Origin: Actinomycetes bacterium
Lineage (GTDB): Bacteria; Actinomycetota; Actinomycetes; Actinomycetales; Beutenbergiaceae
Assembly (NCBI GenBank): GCA_021793935.1
Contig: JAJYRV010000046.1
Location: forward strand, 1 to 10,276
DNA: 10,276 bases
Reading direction: 5' to 3'
The notes below the pieces were generated by a model. It did no database searches and was not told the origin of the DNA. It saw only the letters and a program-made list of their open reading frames with translations. This document shows positions 1 through 7,038 of this stretch, in pieces. The stretch's first letter is position 1; each line of letters begins with the position of its first letter. A program made the position numbers and the translations under genes.

Positions 1-488
1 CGGTCTTCGCGACGGTCGGGGCGAACTCGGTGCCACCACCGACGTCAGCCCTGCCGTTTCTCCTCGATTCGGCTGCCCACCTGGTATTGCCCACCATTGT
101 GCTCATCCTTGTTCACTTCGCGTCGTGGAGCCGCTACCAACGGACCGCTATTGCCGAGTCGCTCGCCAGTGATCACGTGAAATTCGCTGTCCTCAAAGGC
201 CTATCTCGCCGGAATATCGTGCGCAGCTACGTCGTGCGCCCGGCGTTGGTCCCGATCATTACGATCGTCGCTCTAGATCTACCGGTCCTGCTGTCCGGGG
301 CAGTGATTACAGAAACCGTCTTCCAATGGCGAGGAATGGGCGGCTTCCTGCTCGAGTCCATCACGCTGCGCGATTCCAATGCGGTTCTTGCCTGGCTCCT
401 CATTGCTGCTTTCGCCGTCGTTCTGTTCAACCTCATCGCGGATATCCTCTACGCGATCGTCGATCCAAGGGTGCGTTATGGCCGATAA
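1..488 (+). CDS. Peptide/nickel-type ABC transporter permease (DppB-like), 3' part
   Basis: This is the C-terminal part of an inner permease subunit of a PepT-family ABC importer; the reading frame is open from base 3 and the true start lies before the window. The EAA-type cytoplasmic loop that docks onto the ATPase is visible as YQRTAIAESLASDHVKFAVL followed by KGLSRRN. Next comes the family-typical VITETVFQWRGMGGFLLESI stretch, a last hydrophobic helix and the closing DPRVRYGR. At least three hydrophobic segments remain (around LVLPTIVLILVHF, IITIVALDLPVLLSGAVI and AVLAWLLIAAFAVVLFNLIA). Its TAA stop at 486-488 overlaps the next gene by 11 bases, so the two permeases are probably translated together. 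The substrate cannot be told from the permease; oligopeptide, dipeptide or nickel are the family options. Confidence 0.93.
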   Translation, partial: VFATVGANSVPPPTSALPFLLDSAAHLVLPTIVLILVHFASWSRYQRTAIAESLASDHVKFAVLKGLSRRNIVRSYVVRPALVPIITIVALDLPVLLSGAVITETVFQWRGMGGFLLESITLRDSNAVLAWLLIAAFAVVLFNLIADILYAIVDPRVRYGR

Positions 489-2199
489 CGAAAAGCACGT
501 CAGCGAGCGCGGCCACAGCCGAGGCAAAGTCATCGCCCGCCGGTTCCTGCGGCACAAACTCGGCGTCGCCGGAATCAGCGTCGTGCTGCTGCTCGCGTTG
601 GTGGCGATCTTCGTGCCGATGGTGTGGCCCTACAGTTACGGGCAGATCACTCCGGACCTGTCGCAGCCTCCGAGTTGGACCCACCCGATGGGAACCGACA
701 CGCTCGGCCGGGATGTGTTCGCACAGACGCTTCGGGGTCTGCAGCAATCCCTCCTCATCGCCACGAGCGTCACCGTTATTGCTTGCATTATCGGAGTGAG
801 CCTCGGGGTCGCCGCCGGTTACTTCGGGAGGTTCGTCGATGCCGGGGTGATGCGTTTGGTCGACCTTACGCTCACGTTGCCAACCATCGCCATCGCCGCC
901 TTCCTCGGATCAGTTGTCGCCGCGGGCGGCGTGTCCTGGTTCGCTCTCGCGCTCGTGCTCGGCGTGCTCATGTGGACGCCCGTCTCCCGGCTCGTTCGCG
1001 GTATTACGTTGAGCCTGCGCGAACTGCCGTTCGTCGATGCGGCGCGAGTGATGGGAGCGGGGCATGGTCACATCATGATTCGCCACCTGATCCCGAACGT
1101 GGCCGACCACATCATCGTCGCCGCCACACTCCTATTCGGGTCGGCGATCCTCGCCGAATCTGGACTGTCCTTCCTCGGCTTCGGCGTGCAACCGCCAGAT
1201 ACATCGCTCGGCCTGCTGGTGGCGAATGCCCAGTCCGCGGTGCTCACGCGCCCATGGCTCTTCTACTTCCCGGGCGTGTTGATCATCATCATCGTGCTCG
1301 CGATGAACTACGCAGGAGAGGGATTACGCGACGCGGTGAACCCCAAGGCGTCGCTGGAAAACCCGCTCACCACGTCTGGAACCAGGCACATCGAAGTCGC
1401 TGTCGACGACGAACCCCAGGGATTGGTCGATGTTCGACACCTCTCAGTTGACTTTGGCGAACACCGCGCGGTCAACGACGTCAGTTTCGCTGTCGACTCA
1501 GGCCAAGTCGTTGCTCTCGTCGGCGAATCCGGTTCCGGTAAGACCCTGAGTGCACTATCGATCGTGGGATTACTGCCTCCGAATGCTCAATGGAGCGGCT
1601 CGATCCGATTCGACGGCGAAGAAGTCACCCGATTGAACTTCAACCAGTGGCGGGCCTACCGTGGCCGACGGATTGCCGTCATCCTGCAAGACCCGTCGAC
1701 GACGCTCAATCCGGTACTAACGATCGCCGCGCAGTTCGCCGATACGATGCGCCTGACCGGCCCGTTGCCGAAGGACTACCGCGAGCGCATCGTCGAACTT
1801 CTCGACGGTGTGGCGATCAAGGATCCGCGGCGACTCTTGGACTCATATCCGCACCAACTCTCCGGCGGGATGCGGCAGCGCATCGCGATCGCGCTGGCGA
1901 TGGTGCATGACCCCGAGCTGATCATTGCCGACGAGCCGACGACGGCGCTCGACGTCACGGTACAGGCACAAGTGATCTCTACGCTCATGCTCGCCAAAGA
2001 ACGTACGGGCGCGGCGATGCTCTTCATCACCCACGACCTCTCGCTCGTAGCCGGAATCGCAGACCGGGTAGTGGTGATGCATGACAGTGAGGTGGTCGAG
2101 GAGGCGGATGTCTACACCATCTTCGATTCTCCCCAAGAGGAGTACACGCGCAACCTTCTTTCCTTCGCCCCCCGCATCCAACCCCAGGAGCGCCCCTGA
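478..2199 (+). CDS. Fused ABC transporter permease/ATP-binding protein (DppC-DppD type)
   Basis: One 573-residue protein combines the second permease and the first ATPase of the importer. I chose ATG 478, not an upstream in-frame codon, because AAGGG at 467-471 lies 6 bases before it and residues 1-30 match a DppC N-terminus. Residues 1-290 are the permease: a first membrane helix near 29-50, the GTDTLGRD motif at 72-79, further helices near 92-115, 132-172, 211-232 and 263-280, and an EAA loop near 187-206. The usual DppC ending (EGLRDAVNPK, 281-290) runs into a linker of about 25 residues, then an ATPase with Walker A GESGSGKT (349-356), signature LSGGM (461-465), Walker B LIIADEP (481-487) and switch histidine H519. 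All ATPase catalytic motifs look intact. Such fusions are known in actinobacteria. The C-terminus is short, ending soon after YTRNLL, without a cysteine-rich tail. TTA leucine codons occur at 1324 and 1570. Confidence 0.94.
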   Translation: MADNEKHVSERGHSRGKVIARRFLRHKLGVAGISVVLLLALVAIFVPMVWPYSYGQITPDLSQPPSWTHPMGTDTLGRDVFAQTLRGLQQSLLIATSVTVIACIIGVSLGVAAGYFGRFVDAGVMRLVDLTLTLPTIAIAAFLGSVVAAGGVSWFALALVLGVLMWTPVSRLVRGITLSLRELPFVDAARVMGAGHGHIMIRHLIPNVADHIIVAATLLFGSAILAESGLSFLGFGVQPPDTSLGLLVANAQSAVLTRPWLFYFPGVLIIIIVLAMNYAGEGLRDAVNPKASLENPLTTSGTRHIEVAVDDEPQGLVDVRHLSVDFGEHRAVNDVSFAVDSGQVVALVGESGSGKTLSALSIVGLLPPNAQWSGSIRFDGEEVTRLNFNQWRAYRGRRIAVILQDPSTTLNPVLTIAAQFADTMRLTGPLPKDYRERIVELLDGVAIKDPRRLLDSYPHQLSGGMRQRIAIALAMVHDPELIIADEPTTALDVTVQAQVISTLMLAKERTGAAMLFITHDLSLVAGIADRVVVMHDSEVVEEADVYTIFDSPQEEYTRNLLSFAPRIQPQERP

Positions 2200-3074
2200 T
2201 GACCCCGATTCTGCAAGTCACTGACCTCGTCACTCACTTCAAGGCGCCTCGCGGAACTCCCGGTAGCAGGGTGATCCATGCCCTCTGCGGCGTCACGTGC
2301 GAGATCCGCCGCGGTACGACCTTCGCAGTGGTGGGGGAGTCCGGATCAGGAAAGACGACTCTCCTTCGAACCATTCTTGGATTACAAACGCCCACTCGAG
2401 GCACCGTTCAGTACGACGGATTGGACGTCACGGCGATGCGGGGGGCTGCCGGTAGACGGTTTCGCACAGAGGTCTCGGTGGTTTTCCAAGACCCATATAC
2501 CTCCCTTGACCCTCGGATGACAGTAGCGGACCTCCTCCAGCAACCGGCGAAGATCCAAGGCCTTGACGTACCATCGGGACGCTTGTTCCGACTTCTTGAC
2601 CAGGTGAAACTGCCGCGCGCGAGCCTGGGTAAGTTCCCGCACGAGTTCTCGGGTGGGCAACGGCAACGGATAGCGATCGCCCGTGCGCTCGCGCTACAAC
2701 CGAAGCTCATAGTGCTTGATGAACCCGTCTCTGCGCTGGATGTCTCGGTACAGGCAGAGATCGTGTCTCTGCTACGGGAGGTGCAGGCTGAACACGAGGT
2801 TTCCTTCTTGTTCGTTGCGCACGATCTCGCGGTCGTCGCTGAACTCAGCCACGACGTCGGGGTGATGTATGGCGGGCAAATGCTCGAGCAAGGCCCGGTG
2901 CAGCAGGTGCTTCACCGTCCGCAACACCCGTACACGAAAGCCCTGCTCGCGGCGGTGCCCGTTCCTGATCCTCGTATCGAACGGGCGAAACCGCCGTTCC
3001 TCAAGCCGTTATGGCCTACTGAATCTGATCGCCCCGCCCCCTGCCCGCACGGAGACATCCTTCCCGGTCGCTAA
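2199..3074 (+). CDS. Peptide ABC transporter ATP-binding protein (DppF/OppF type)
   Basis: This 291-residue cytoplasmic protein is the second ATPase; it should pair with the ATPase half of the upstream fusion to drive import. Walker A GESGSGKT is at 46-53, Q-loop glutamine at 97, signature FSGGQ at 150-154, Walker B LIVLDEP at 170-176 and the switch histidine at 208, all intact. A C-terminal oligopeptide/dipeptide extension begins at HPYTKALL (243-250), but the tail after about residue 265 is short and ends CPHGDILPGR, less than the usual family tail. The ATG shares a base with the preceding TGA (2197-2199), and AGGAG at 2186-2190 gives a good ribosome site 8 bases upstream, so translation is coupled. 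TTA leucine codons lie at 2382 and 3009. The binding-protein gene follows after 53 bases. Confidence 0.94.
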   Translation: MTPILQVTDLVTHFKAPRGTPGSRVIHALCGVTCEIRRGTTFAVVGESGSGKTTLLRTILGLQTPTRGTVQYDGLDVTAMRGAAGRRFRTEVSVVFQDPYTSLDPRMTVADLLQQPAKIQGLDVPSGRLFRLLDQVKLPRASLGKFPHEFSGGQRQRIAIARALALQPKLIVLDEPVSALDVSVQAEIVSLLREVQAEHEVSFLFVAHDLAVVAELSHDVGVMYGGQMLEQGPVQQVLHRPQHPYTKALLAAVPVPDPRIERAKPPFLKPLWPTESDRPAPCPHGDILPGR

Positions 3075-3127
3075 TACGCCGGAACAAGCCGGCAGTCGCG
3101 TACCGCGGCCTACGAACGAAAGAGATT

Positions 3128-4606
3128 ATGGTTACCGAATTTGTGATCGCTACCCCTCACGACGCGGTGGAATTCAACGATGTATATCGCAATACCACGG
3201 GCAGCGCGGGCTATCTCGCATGCAACAACATTTACAACCGAGTCGTTCTCAACGAGTGGTACGAGAGCAGGCCCTTCCCTGATCTTGCGACCCACTGGGA
3301 GTGCTTAGACGGCGCACGTCGATGGCGTTTCCATCTCAATCAGGCCGCCCGCTGGCAGGATGGAGTTCCCCTCACCGCTCACGACGTCGCTTATACCCAC
3401 CTACACGCGAAGAAGATGGGTTACACGGGAGCGATGTTCATGGCCGACGTCGCCCACATCGAAGCAGTAAATGACCATACGGTTGACTACCACCTTCGTA
3501 CGCCCAATTCCGGGTTCCTGGTTCTCTTGGGCAATTTCATCTTCGCCCACGTATTGCCTCGTCACCTATATGAAGGAACGGACTGGGCGACCAATCCGCA
3601 TAATCTTGAGCCGGTGGGTTCCGGACCTTTCCGACTCGCCGAATGGGTGCCCGGCGAGCACGTCATCATGGAGGCGGTGAAGGACCACTGGGGCCCCCAG
3701 CCAGAAGTCGACCGGCTCATCGTCAAAATAGTTCCCGACCGGGATGAGTGCGTTCGAATGGTTGCTCGAGGTGACGCGCACATCGTCACTCAGGACACCC
3801 TCACCCGAGACCGCATGTGGCTCATGGACAACGCAAGTGACGCAGAGGTACTTGCGCGGCTGGGGCCCGGGATGGCGCTGTTGGATTTTAACCACTCGGA
3901 CCCGCTGTGGCAGAACGAAGCCACCCGACGGGCGATCGCACACGCGGTCGATCGCTCGGAGATCGAGCAGATCGCCGACCCCGGAGTGTCGCAGGCCTGG
4001 GATCACTACCTGTTGGGATCTACGACGTAGGCCTTCAACCCCGAGGCCAAGGCGCCAGCCCACGATCTAGCCCGCGCGCGGGAACTCCTCTCCGAGGCCG
4101 GCGTGGGAACCGACCGGCGGCTGCGCCTGTTCTACATGGATATGTTCCACGGGCATAAACCACTTGCCCAGATCGTCGGGCGTCAACTTGAAAGGCTCGG
4201 TTTCGACGTCGTCGTCGACGGCCTTTCCGCTCAGGACTGGGCCAAGACGGTGCGAGAGGAACGAGACTTCGACCTGATCATCCAGGGAGGGTCGATGTCC
4301 CCTGACCCAGAGATCACGCGGACGAAGTACACAACCGAGGGGAAAAACAATGCATCCGGCCACCAAAACTCCGATGTGGACGAAGCATACGAAGCCGCGC
4401 GACGCGCGATCACCCAAGACGAACGCGGGCATCACTACAAGCGTCTGCAATCCATCTGGGCCCGTGACACGCAATGGGTCCCGCTGTTTTGGTATGGAAC
4501 CTACTATCCGCGAAGCACGAAGTTCTTCGGCTGGGCGGACCAGTTGGGCTACTCAATCCCATGGTGGCATTGGGGGCGAATCCGCCCGGTGGAATCCGGC
4601 GAATGA
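3128..4606 (+). pseudogene. ABC transporter substrate-binding protein, family 5, interrupted by in-frame TAG
   Basis: Family 5 binding proteins capture peptides or similar ligands outside the membrane and deliver them to the permease. Residues 1-300 show family landmarks: PDLATHWECLDGARRWRF then DGVPLTAHDV (about 51-87), VGSGPFRLAEWVPGE (163-177), and WQNEATRRAIAHAVDR (261-276). TAG at 4028-4030 then stops the frame. The same frame continues for 191 more residues with a normal C-terminal half (AFNPEAKAPAHDLARARELL next, then FWYGTYYP and a tryptophan-rich end) up to TGA at 4604-4606. The interrupted position normally carries an aromatic, usually tyrosine, and TAC or TAT to TAG is a single change. 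Read through, the protein would be 492 residues, close to the family size. GAAAGAG just before ATG 3128 is a plausible ribosome site. No signal peptide or lipobox is seen: the protein starts directly at the mature-like FVIATPHD, and the upstream frame shows no hydrophobic leader. It is last in the operon rather than first. Nonfunctional remnant, readthrough or a sequencing error are the options. Confidence 0.85.
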
Positions 4607-4627
4607 TCTACTGGTAGCGGTGCGGGC

Positions 4628-5017
4628 TTACGGGGCTGCCGTTGGGGGAGCCTCGTGCGCGGGCCGATACGGCACCACCGCATCATCGGGGCGGGTCATC
4701 AGCGCGTAGCCGATGATGAGGATCCCGACGATCAGGTGGGGGAGCCACGCGTTGAGCTTCTCACCAGAGAACCCGAACAGCCACGGCGACAACGCGAGGA
4801 CGAGCCCCAACACGACGTCCAACCCGAGATGCGCGCGCATGGGCACGAGCTTCATCGGACTGCTCGGGCTCGTGGACGTGAGCTCGCTGAGCACCCCTAC
4901 TATCCCGATGATGATCGCCGACCACTTCGCTGCCTTGACATCGCTGAACTGAAACAGCCACGGCGCGACGATGAGGGCCACGCCCACGACGAGACCCTTG
5001 ACATTCTCGGCGGGCAA
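4628..5017 (-). CDS. SPW-repeat membrane protein
   Basis: This 129-residue protein has two copies of the SPW module: APWLFQFSD at 18-26 and SPWLFGFSG at 77-85. Each is preceded by a hydrophobic helix and followed by a second, giving about four membrane helices (near 6-22, 32-47, 63-80 and 91-107). The tail from about residue 108 is proline-rich and hydrophilic. The biochemical role of SPW proteins is unknown; I only claim an integral membrane protein. The start is TTG at 5017, the only in-frame candidate that leaves the first helix whole. It has no clear ribosome site, so the start is less certain than the gene. It converges on the transporter operon with 21 bases between stops, and its 5' end abuts the hydrolase remnant at 5018-5345. 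Confidence 0.85.
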   Translation of the reverse strand: MPAENVKGLVVGVALIVAPWLFQFSDVKAAKWSAIIIGIVGVLSELTSTSPSSPMKLVPMRAHLGLDVVLGLVLALSPWLFGFSGEKLNAWLPHLIVGILIIGYALMTRPDDAVVPYRPAHEAPPTAAP

Positions 5018-5345
5018 CGCCGCGGTTCACCGTGACCGGTGAGCCCGAAGTCCGCGTCGAGGGAGGAGCGCGTCACCGGGAATACAGCGCGCCGGAGCCG
5101 GGGAGGAAGAACCCGACATGCCCGTTCGTGTGCACCCGGGCTAAGAACCCGGGTGGGACGCCCGGGTCCGTCGACGGGCTCGCCGGAAACGATATCCGGG
5201 CGCGCCTGAGCACATCCAAGACGCTTACCAGCAGCGGCCAGGTGCCGGGAAAAATCGCGTCGATGAGGGTAAGGCCGTCGCCGATCTGGAGAAGGCAGCA
5301 ATTCCGGTAGGCGACTCGCGGTTGGAAAATTCCGGGCCGGGCCAT
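5018..5345 (-). pseudogene. Remnant of a metallo-beta-lactamase-fold hydrolase
   Basis: Reading minus from ATG 5345, the first residues (MARPGIFQPRVAYRN then CCLLQIGDGLTLIDA and PGTWPLL) match the N-terminal strands of MBL-fold hydrolases, where NCYL..GDGLTLIDTG is typical. Further on, ARVHTNGHVGFFLPGSGALY matches the HTPGH-x-FLPGSGAL region that carries a metal ligand. The HxHxDH metal-binding motif expected between these blocks is missing, so an internal deletion is likely near 5195-5235. The frame stops at 5073-5075, but GDAL is found one frame over (5066-5077), and another frame reads LDADFGLTGHGEPRR (about 5017-5061), resembling the closing DADxLLPGHGEPW segment. So there are at least two deletions and frame changes. 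A functional short protein is very unlikely. The ancestral start would lie 47 bases from the divergent P450 gene. Confidence 0.7.
5133..5155. repeat. Perfect 8-bp inverted repeat around a 7-base loop
   Basis: CACCCGGG (5133-5140) and CCCGGGTG (5148-5155) pair perfectly around CTAAGAA. A third CCCGGG lies just downstream at 5161-5166. No T-run follows on either strand, so it is not a classical terminator. It sits inside the hydrolase remnant and may be nothing more than GC-rich coding sequence. Confidence 0.4.
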
Positions 5346-5380
5346 GGTGTCAACCCCGCGAACCGGAGCAGCCAATCTCC

Positions 5381-5386
5381 TAGCGT
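5381..5386 (+). promoter_or_regulatory. Candidate -10 box for the P450 gene (leaderless)
   Basis: TAGCGT fits the actinobacterial TANNNT -10 pattern and ends 6 bases before ATG 5393, which would place transcription start at or beside the A of the start codon. No convincing -35 is seen at 16-19 bp. The call rests on spacing plus the same arrangement at two other genes in this window. TGAGG at 5386-5390 could instead be a weak, tightly spaced ribosome site. Confidence 0.4.
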
Positions 5387-5392
5387 GAGGCC

Positions 5393-6568
5393 ATGGTTAC
5401 CCGGCTTCCCCTCGACTCGACACTCAACTTCTGGCGTGAAGGCTACCTGTTCGGCCAGAACCGATTCGAACGGTTCGGTACCGACGCCCTGCGCACCCGG
5501 CTGCTCGGCCGCCCGATCACCATCCTGCGCGGGGTCGAAGCAGCCCGATTCTTCTACGAAGGGGACCGGTTCACCCGCACCGGCGCCCTGCCCATCTCCG
5601 TGGTGCATTCCCTTCAGGACGAGGGCAGCGTGCAGACCCTCGACGCCGAGGACCACCGCCGCCGCAAGGAGCGCTTCACCTCCGTGCTCGATGAGCGCGG
5701 CAACGAGGACCTCGTGGAGGCGTTCGATTCCCAGTGGCGCGGGGCGCAGCGCCGTTGGACGGGGAACACGGTGGAGTTCCTGCCGGAGATCAACGCCGTG
5801 CTCCTCGATGCGGTGCTCGCGTGGCTGGGCATCGAAGAAGCCCGGCAGACCCGCGCGCGCCTGACGCGCGAGGTCGCCGCGATGATCGACGGCGCCGGAT
5901 CGTTCGGGCCGCGGAACTGGTGGGGCCGGTACCTGCGCCAGTTCACCGAGGAATGGGCGGTGCGCACGGTGCGGGAGGCCCGGGCGCACTCCAATGGGCT
6001 CGTCACCGCCCTCGTTCGTGATCTCGACGACGACGTCGCCGCCGTCGAACTGCTCAACATCGTGCGCCCCGTCGTCGCCGTGGGCCGGTTCATCGCCTTC
6101 GCTGCGCTCGCGTTGCACGACGGCCCGGCGTGGCGCGGCCACCTGGCCCGGCAGCCCGGGCGCGCCCACGAGTTCGCGCAGGAGGTGCGCCGCCTCTCCC
6201 CGTTCTTCCCCGTCATCGCTGGGCTCGCGCGAGAGGAAGCGGACTTCAACGGAATGGATTTCTCCCGCGGCGAGTGGGTCATGGTGGACCTCTTCGCCAC
6301 CAACCACCACCCGCGCTACTGGCGGGACCCGTGGGTGTTCGATCCCAGCCGGTTCACGCAGGAGCTGGAGGAGCAGATCGTCGCCCAGGGCGCCGGCGAG
6401 ATCGCCACGACCCACCGCTGCCCGGGCGAACCGGCAACCGTGGCCCTCCTGGAGCGCGCGGTGCAGTTGCTCGCGGGCGTGTACTGGACGATGCCGGAGC
6501 AGTCCCTGCACACGGGCCTCGAGCGGTTCCCCGCCGCTCCCGGGGGCCGGCTGCTTCTCTCTTTTTAA
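5393..6568 (+). CDS. Cytochrome P450, CYP152-type fatty-acid peroxygenase
   Basis: This 391-residue cytosolic haem protein resembles the CYP152 group (P450 BS-beta, SP-alpha, OleT), which uses hydrogen peroxide to hydroxylate or decarboxylate fatty acids without redox partners. Evidence: an N-terminus of the type STLNFWREGYLFG (9-21); an I-helix with the Arg-Pro pair R225-P226 in NIVRPVVAVGRFIAFAALAL, replacing the usual acid/alcohol pair and binding the substrate carboxylate in the family; EVRR with ExxR residues E264/R267; FFPVIAGLARE (271-281); DPSRF (317-321); and the haem loop HRCPGEP with cysteine 343. At the residue aligning with BS-beta Gln85/OleT His85 this protein has Q81, which suggests hydroxylation rather than alkene formation. 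The residue aligning with Phe79 appears to be Q75. No ferredoxin or reductase gene is nearby, as expected for a peroxygenase. The ATG at 5393 gives a normal CYP152 N-terminus. Very high GC; no TTA codon seen. Confidence 0.92.
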   Translation: MVTRLPLDSTLNFWREGYLFGQNRFERFGTDALRTRLLGRPITILRGVEAARFFYEGDRFTRTGALPISVVHSLQDEGSVQTLDAEDHRRRKERFTSVLDERGNEDLVEAFDSQWRGAQRRWTGNTVEFLPEINAVLLDAVLAWLGIEEARQTRARLTREVAAMIDGAGSFGPRNWWGRYLRQFTEEWAVRTVREARAHSNGLVTALVRDLDDDVAAVELLNIVRPVVAVGRFIAFAALALHDGPAWRGHLARQPGRAHEFAQEVRRLSPFFPVIAGLAREEADFNGMDFSRGEWVMVDLFATNHHPRYWRDPWVFDPSRFTQELEEQIVAQGAGEIATTHRCPGEPATVALLERAVQLLAGVYWTMPEQSLHTGLERFPAAPGGRLLLSF

Positions 6569-6576
6569 CCCGGTCG

Positions 6577-6589
6577 CCGAAGGTTTCGG
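6577..6589 (+). terminator. Weak hairpin after the P450 gene
   Basis: CCGAA (6577-6581) and TTCGG (6585-6589) form a 5-bp stem with a 3-base loop, 8 bases after the P450 stop. Only a short ACTTTAG follows, so any termination would be weak. Bases 6590-6715 hold no recognisable gene. Confidence 0.25.
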
Positions 6590-6715
6590 GACTTTAGCCA
6601 CGCCCGTGACCGGCGTCCGCGCGCAGGCGAGTACGCGCGAAGATATGGCGGCGCTTGCTCCTAGCACAGGCGCCGCGGGGGCCGAAACCCCGTTCCCGAT
6701 CCGCCGGGCATTGCC

Positions 6716-6721
6716 TATGGT
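6716..6721 (+). promoter_or_regulatory. Candidate -10 box for the small membrane protein (leaderless)
   Basis: TATGGT fits TANNNT and ends 7 bases before ATG 6729, giving a predicted leaderless transcript. This supports 6729 over the in-frame ATG at 6717, which overlaps the box. At 17 bp upstream TTCCCG (6693-6698) is a poor -35. Confidence 0.35.
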
Positions 6722-6728
6722 CGGGAGT

Positions 6729-7019
6729 ATGGCTGACGGTGACAAGCGAGACGAAGAGCGGGAGCGCTACGAGCGCGGCCTGCCCGATTACCACGATCCG
6801 ACCTCGGGGTGGGGCGGGGCGGCACCCGCGCGCAGCGCGCTGACGCTGCGGCTCGTACTCGCCATTTTCGGGTTCGTACTCGCCGTCGGGTTCACCATCT
6901 GGGCGCTCCTGATCGACGCGCCGACGCTGTACAAGATCCTGCCCGCCGTCGTCGCGGTCATCGCGGCGATCAACATCACCGTCGTGGCCCGCCGCAAGGC
7001 GCGCGGCGAGCCCGGCTGA
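6729..7019 (+). CDS. Small two-helix membrane protein, actinobacterial type
   Basis: This 96-residue protein has a charged N-terminus (about 1-37, ending in the DPTSGWG motif at 23-29) and two hydrophobic helices near 41-62 and 68-87. A basic RRKARGEPG tail suggests that this end faces the cytoplasm. I recall similar small proteins with a DPTSGWG-like motif and an RRKARGEPG-like end from other actinobacteria, but I cannot give a function. ATG 6729 is chosen because of the -10 spacing; ATG 6717, in frame, would add four residues. GGGAG at 6723-6727 is only one base from ATG 6729 and so is not a useful ribosome site. Its stop faces that of the CBM9-like gene with 9 bases between, so the transcripts converge. 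Confidence 0.8.
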   Translation: MADGDKRDEERERYERGLPDYHDPTSGWGGAAPARSALTLRLVLAIFGFVLAVGFTIWALLIDAPTLYKILPAVVAVIAAINITVVARRKARGEPG

Positions 7020-7038
7020 CCGCGCCGGTTACGCGCGG
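7020..7038. terminator. GC-rich hairpin between convergent genes
   Basis: CCGCGC (7020-7025) and GCGCGG (7033-7038) form a perfect 6-bp stem with a 7-base loop, spanning the 9-base gap between convergent stops and the last codons of the minus-strand gene. There is no T-tract on either strand, so bidirectional termination is only a possibility. Confidence 0.3.

Noticed and set aside
379..477. Upstream start for the permease/ATPase fusion
   Set aside because: It would overlap the preceding permease by over 100 bases and add low-complexity residues unlike DppC; ATG 478 has a good ribosome site.
4028..4030. Pyrrolysine insertion at the TAG
   Set aside because: The family needs an ordinary aromatic here, the codon context shows no recoding element I can recognise, and this use is not expected in such bacteria.
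4103..4606. Separate gene for the C-terminal half of the binding protein
   Set aside because: It is in the same frame as the upstream half, starts mid-domain with GTG, and has no ribosome site; it is part of the interrupted gene.
4608..4617. CTAC/GTAG inverted repeat between convergent genes as a terminator
   Set aside because: A 4-bp stem with a 2-base loop and no T-run is too weak.
5225..6745. Long open frame (506 residues) on the minus strand opposite the P450
   Set aside because: It is antisense to a clear P450 gene, the composition is that of the complement of GC-rich coding sequence, and no domain is recognisable.
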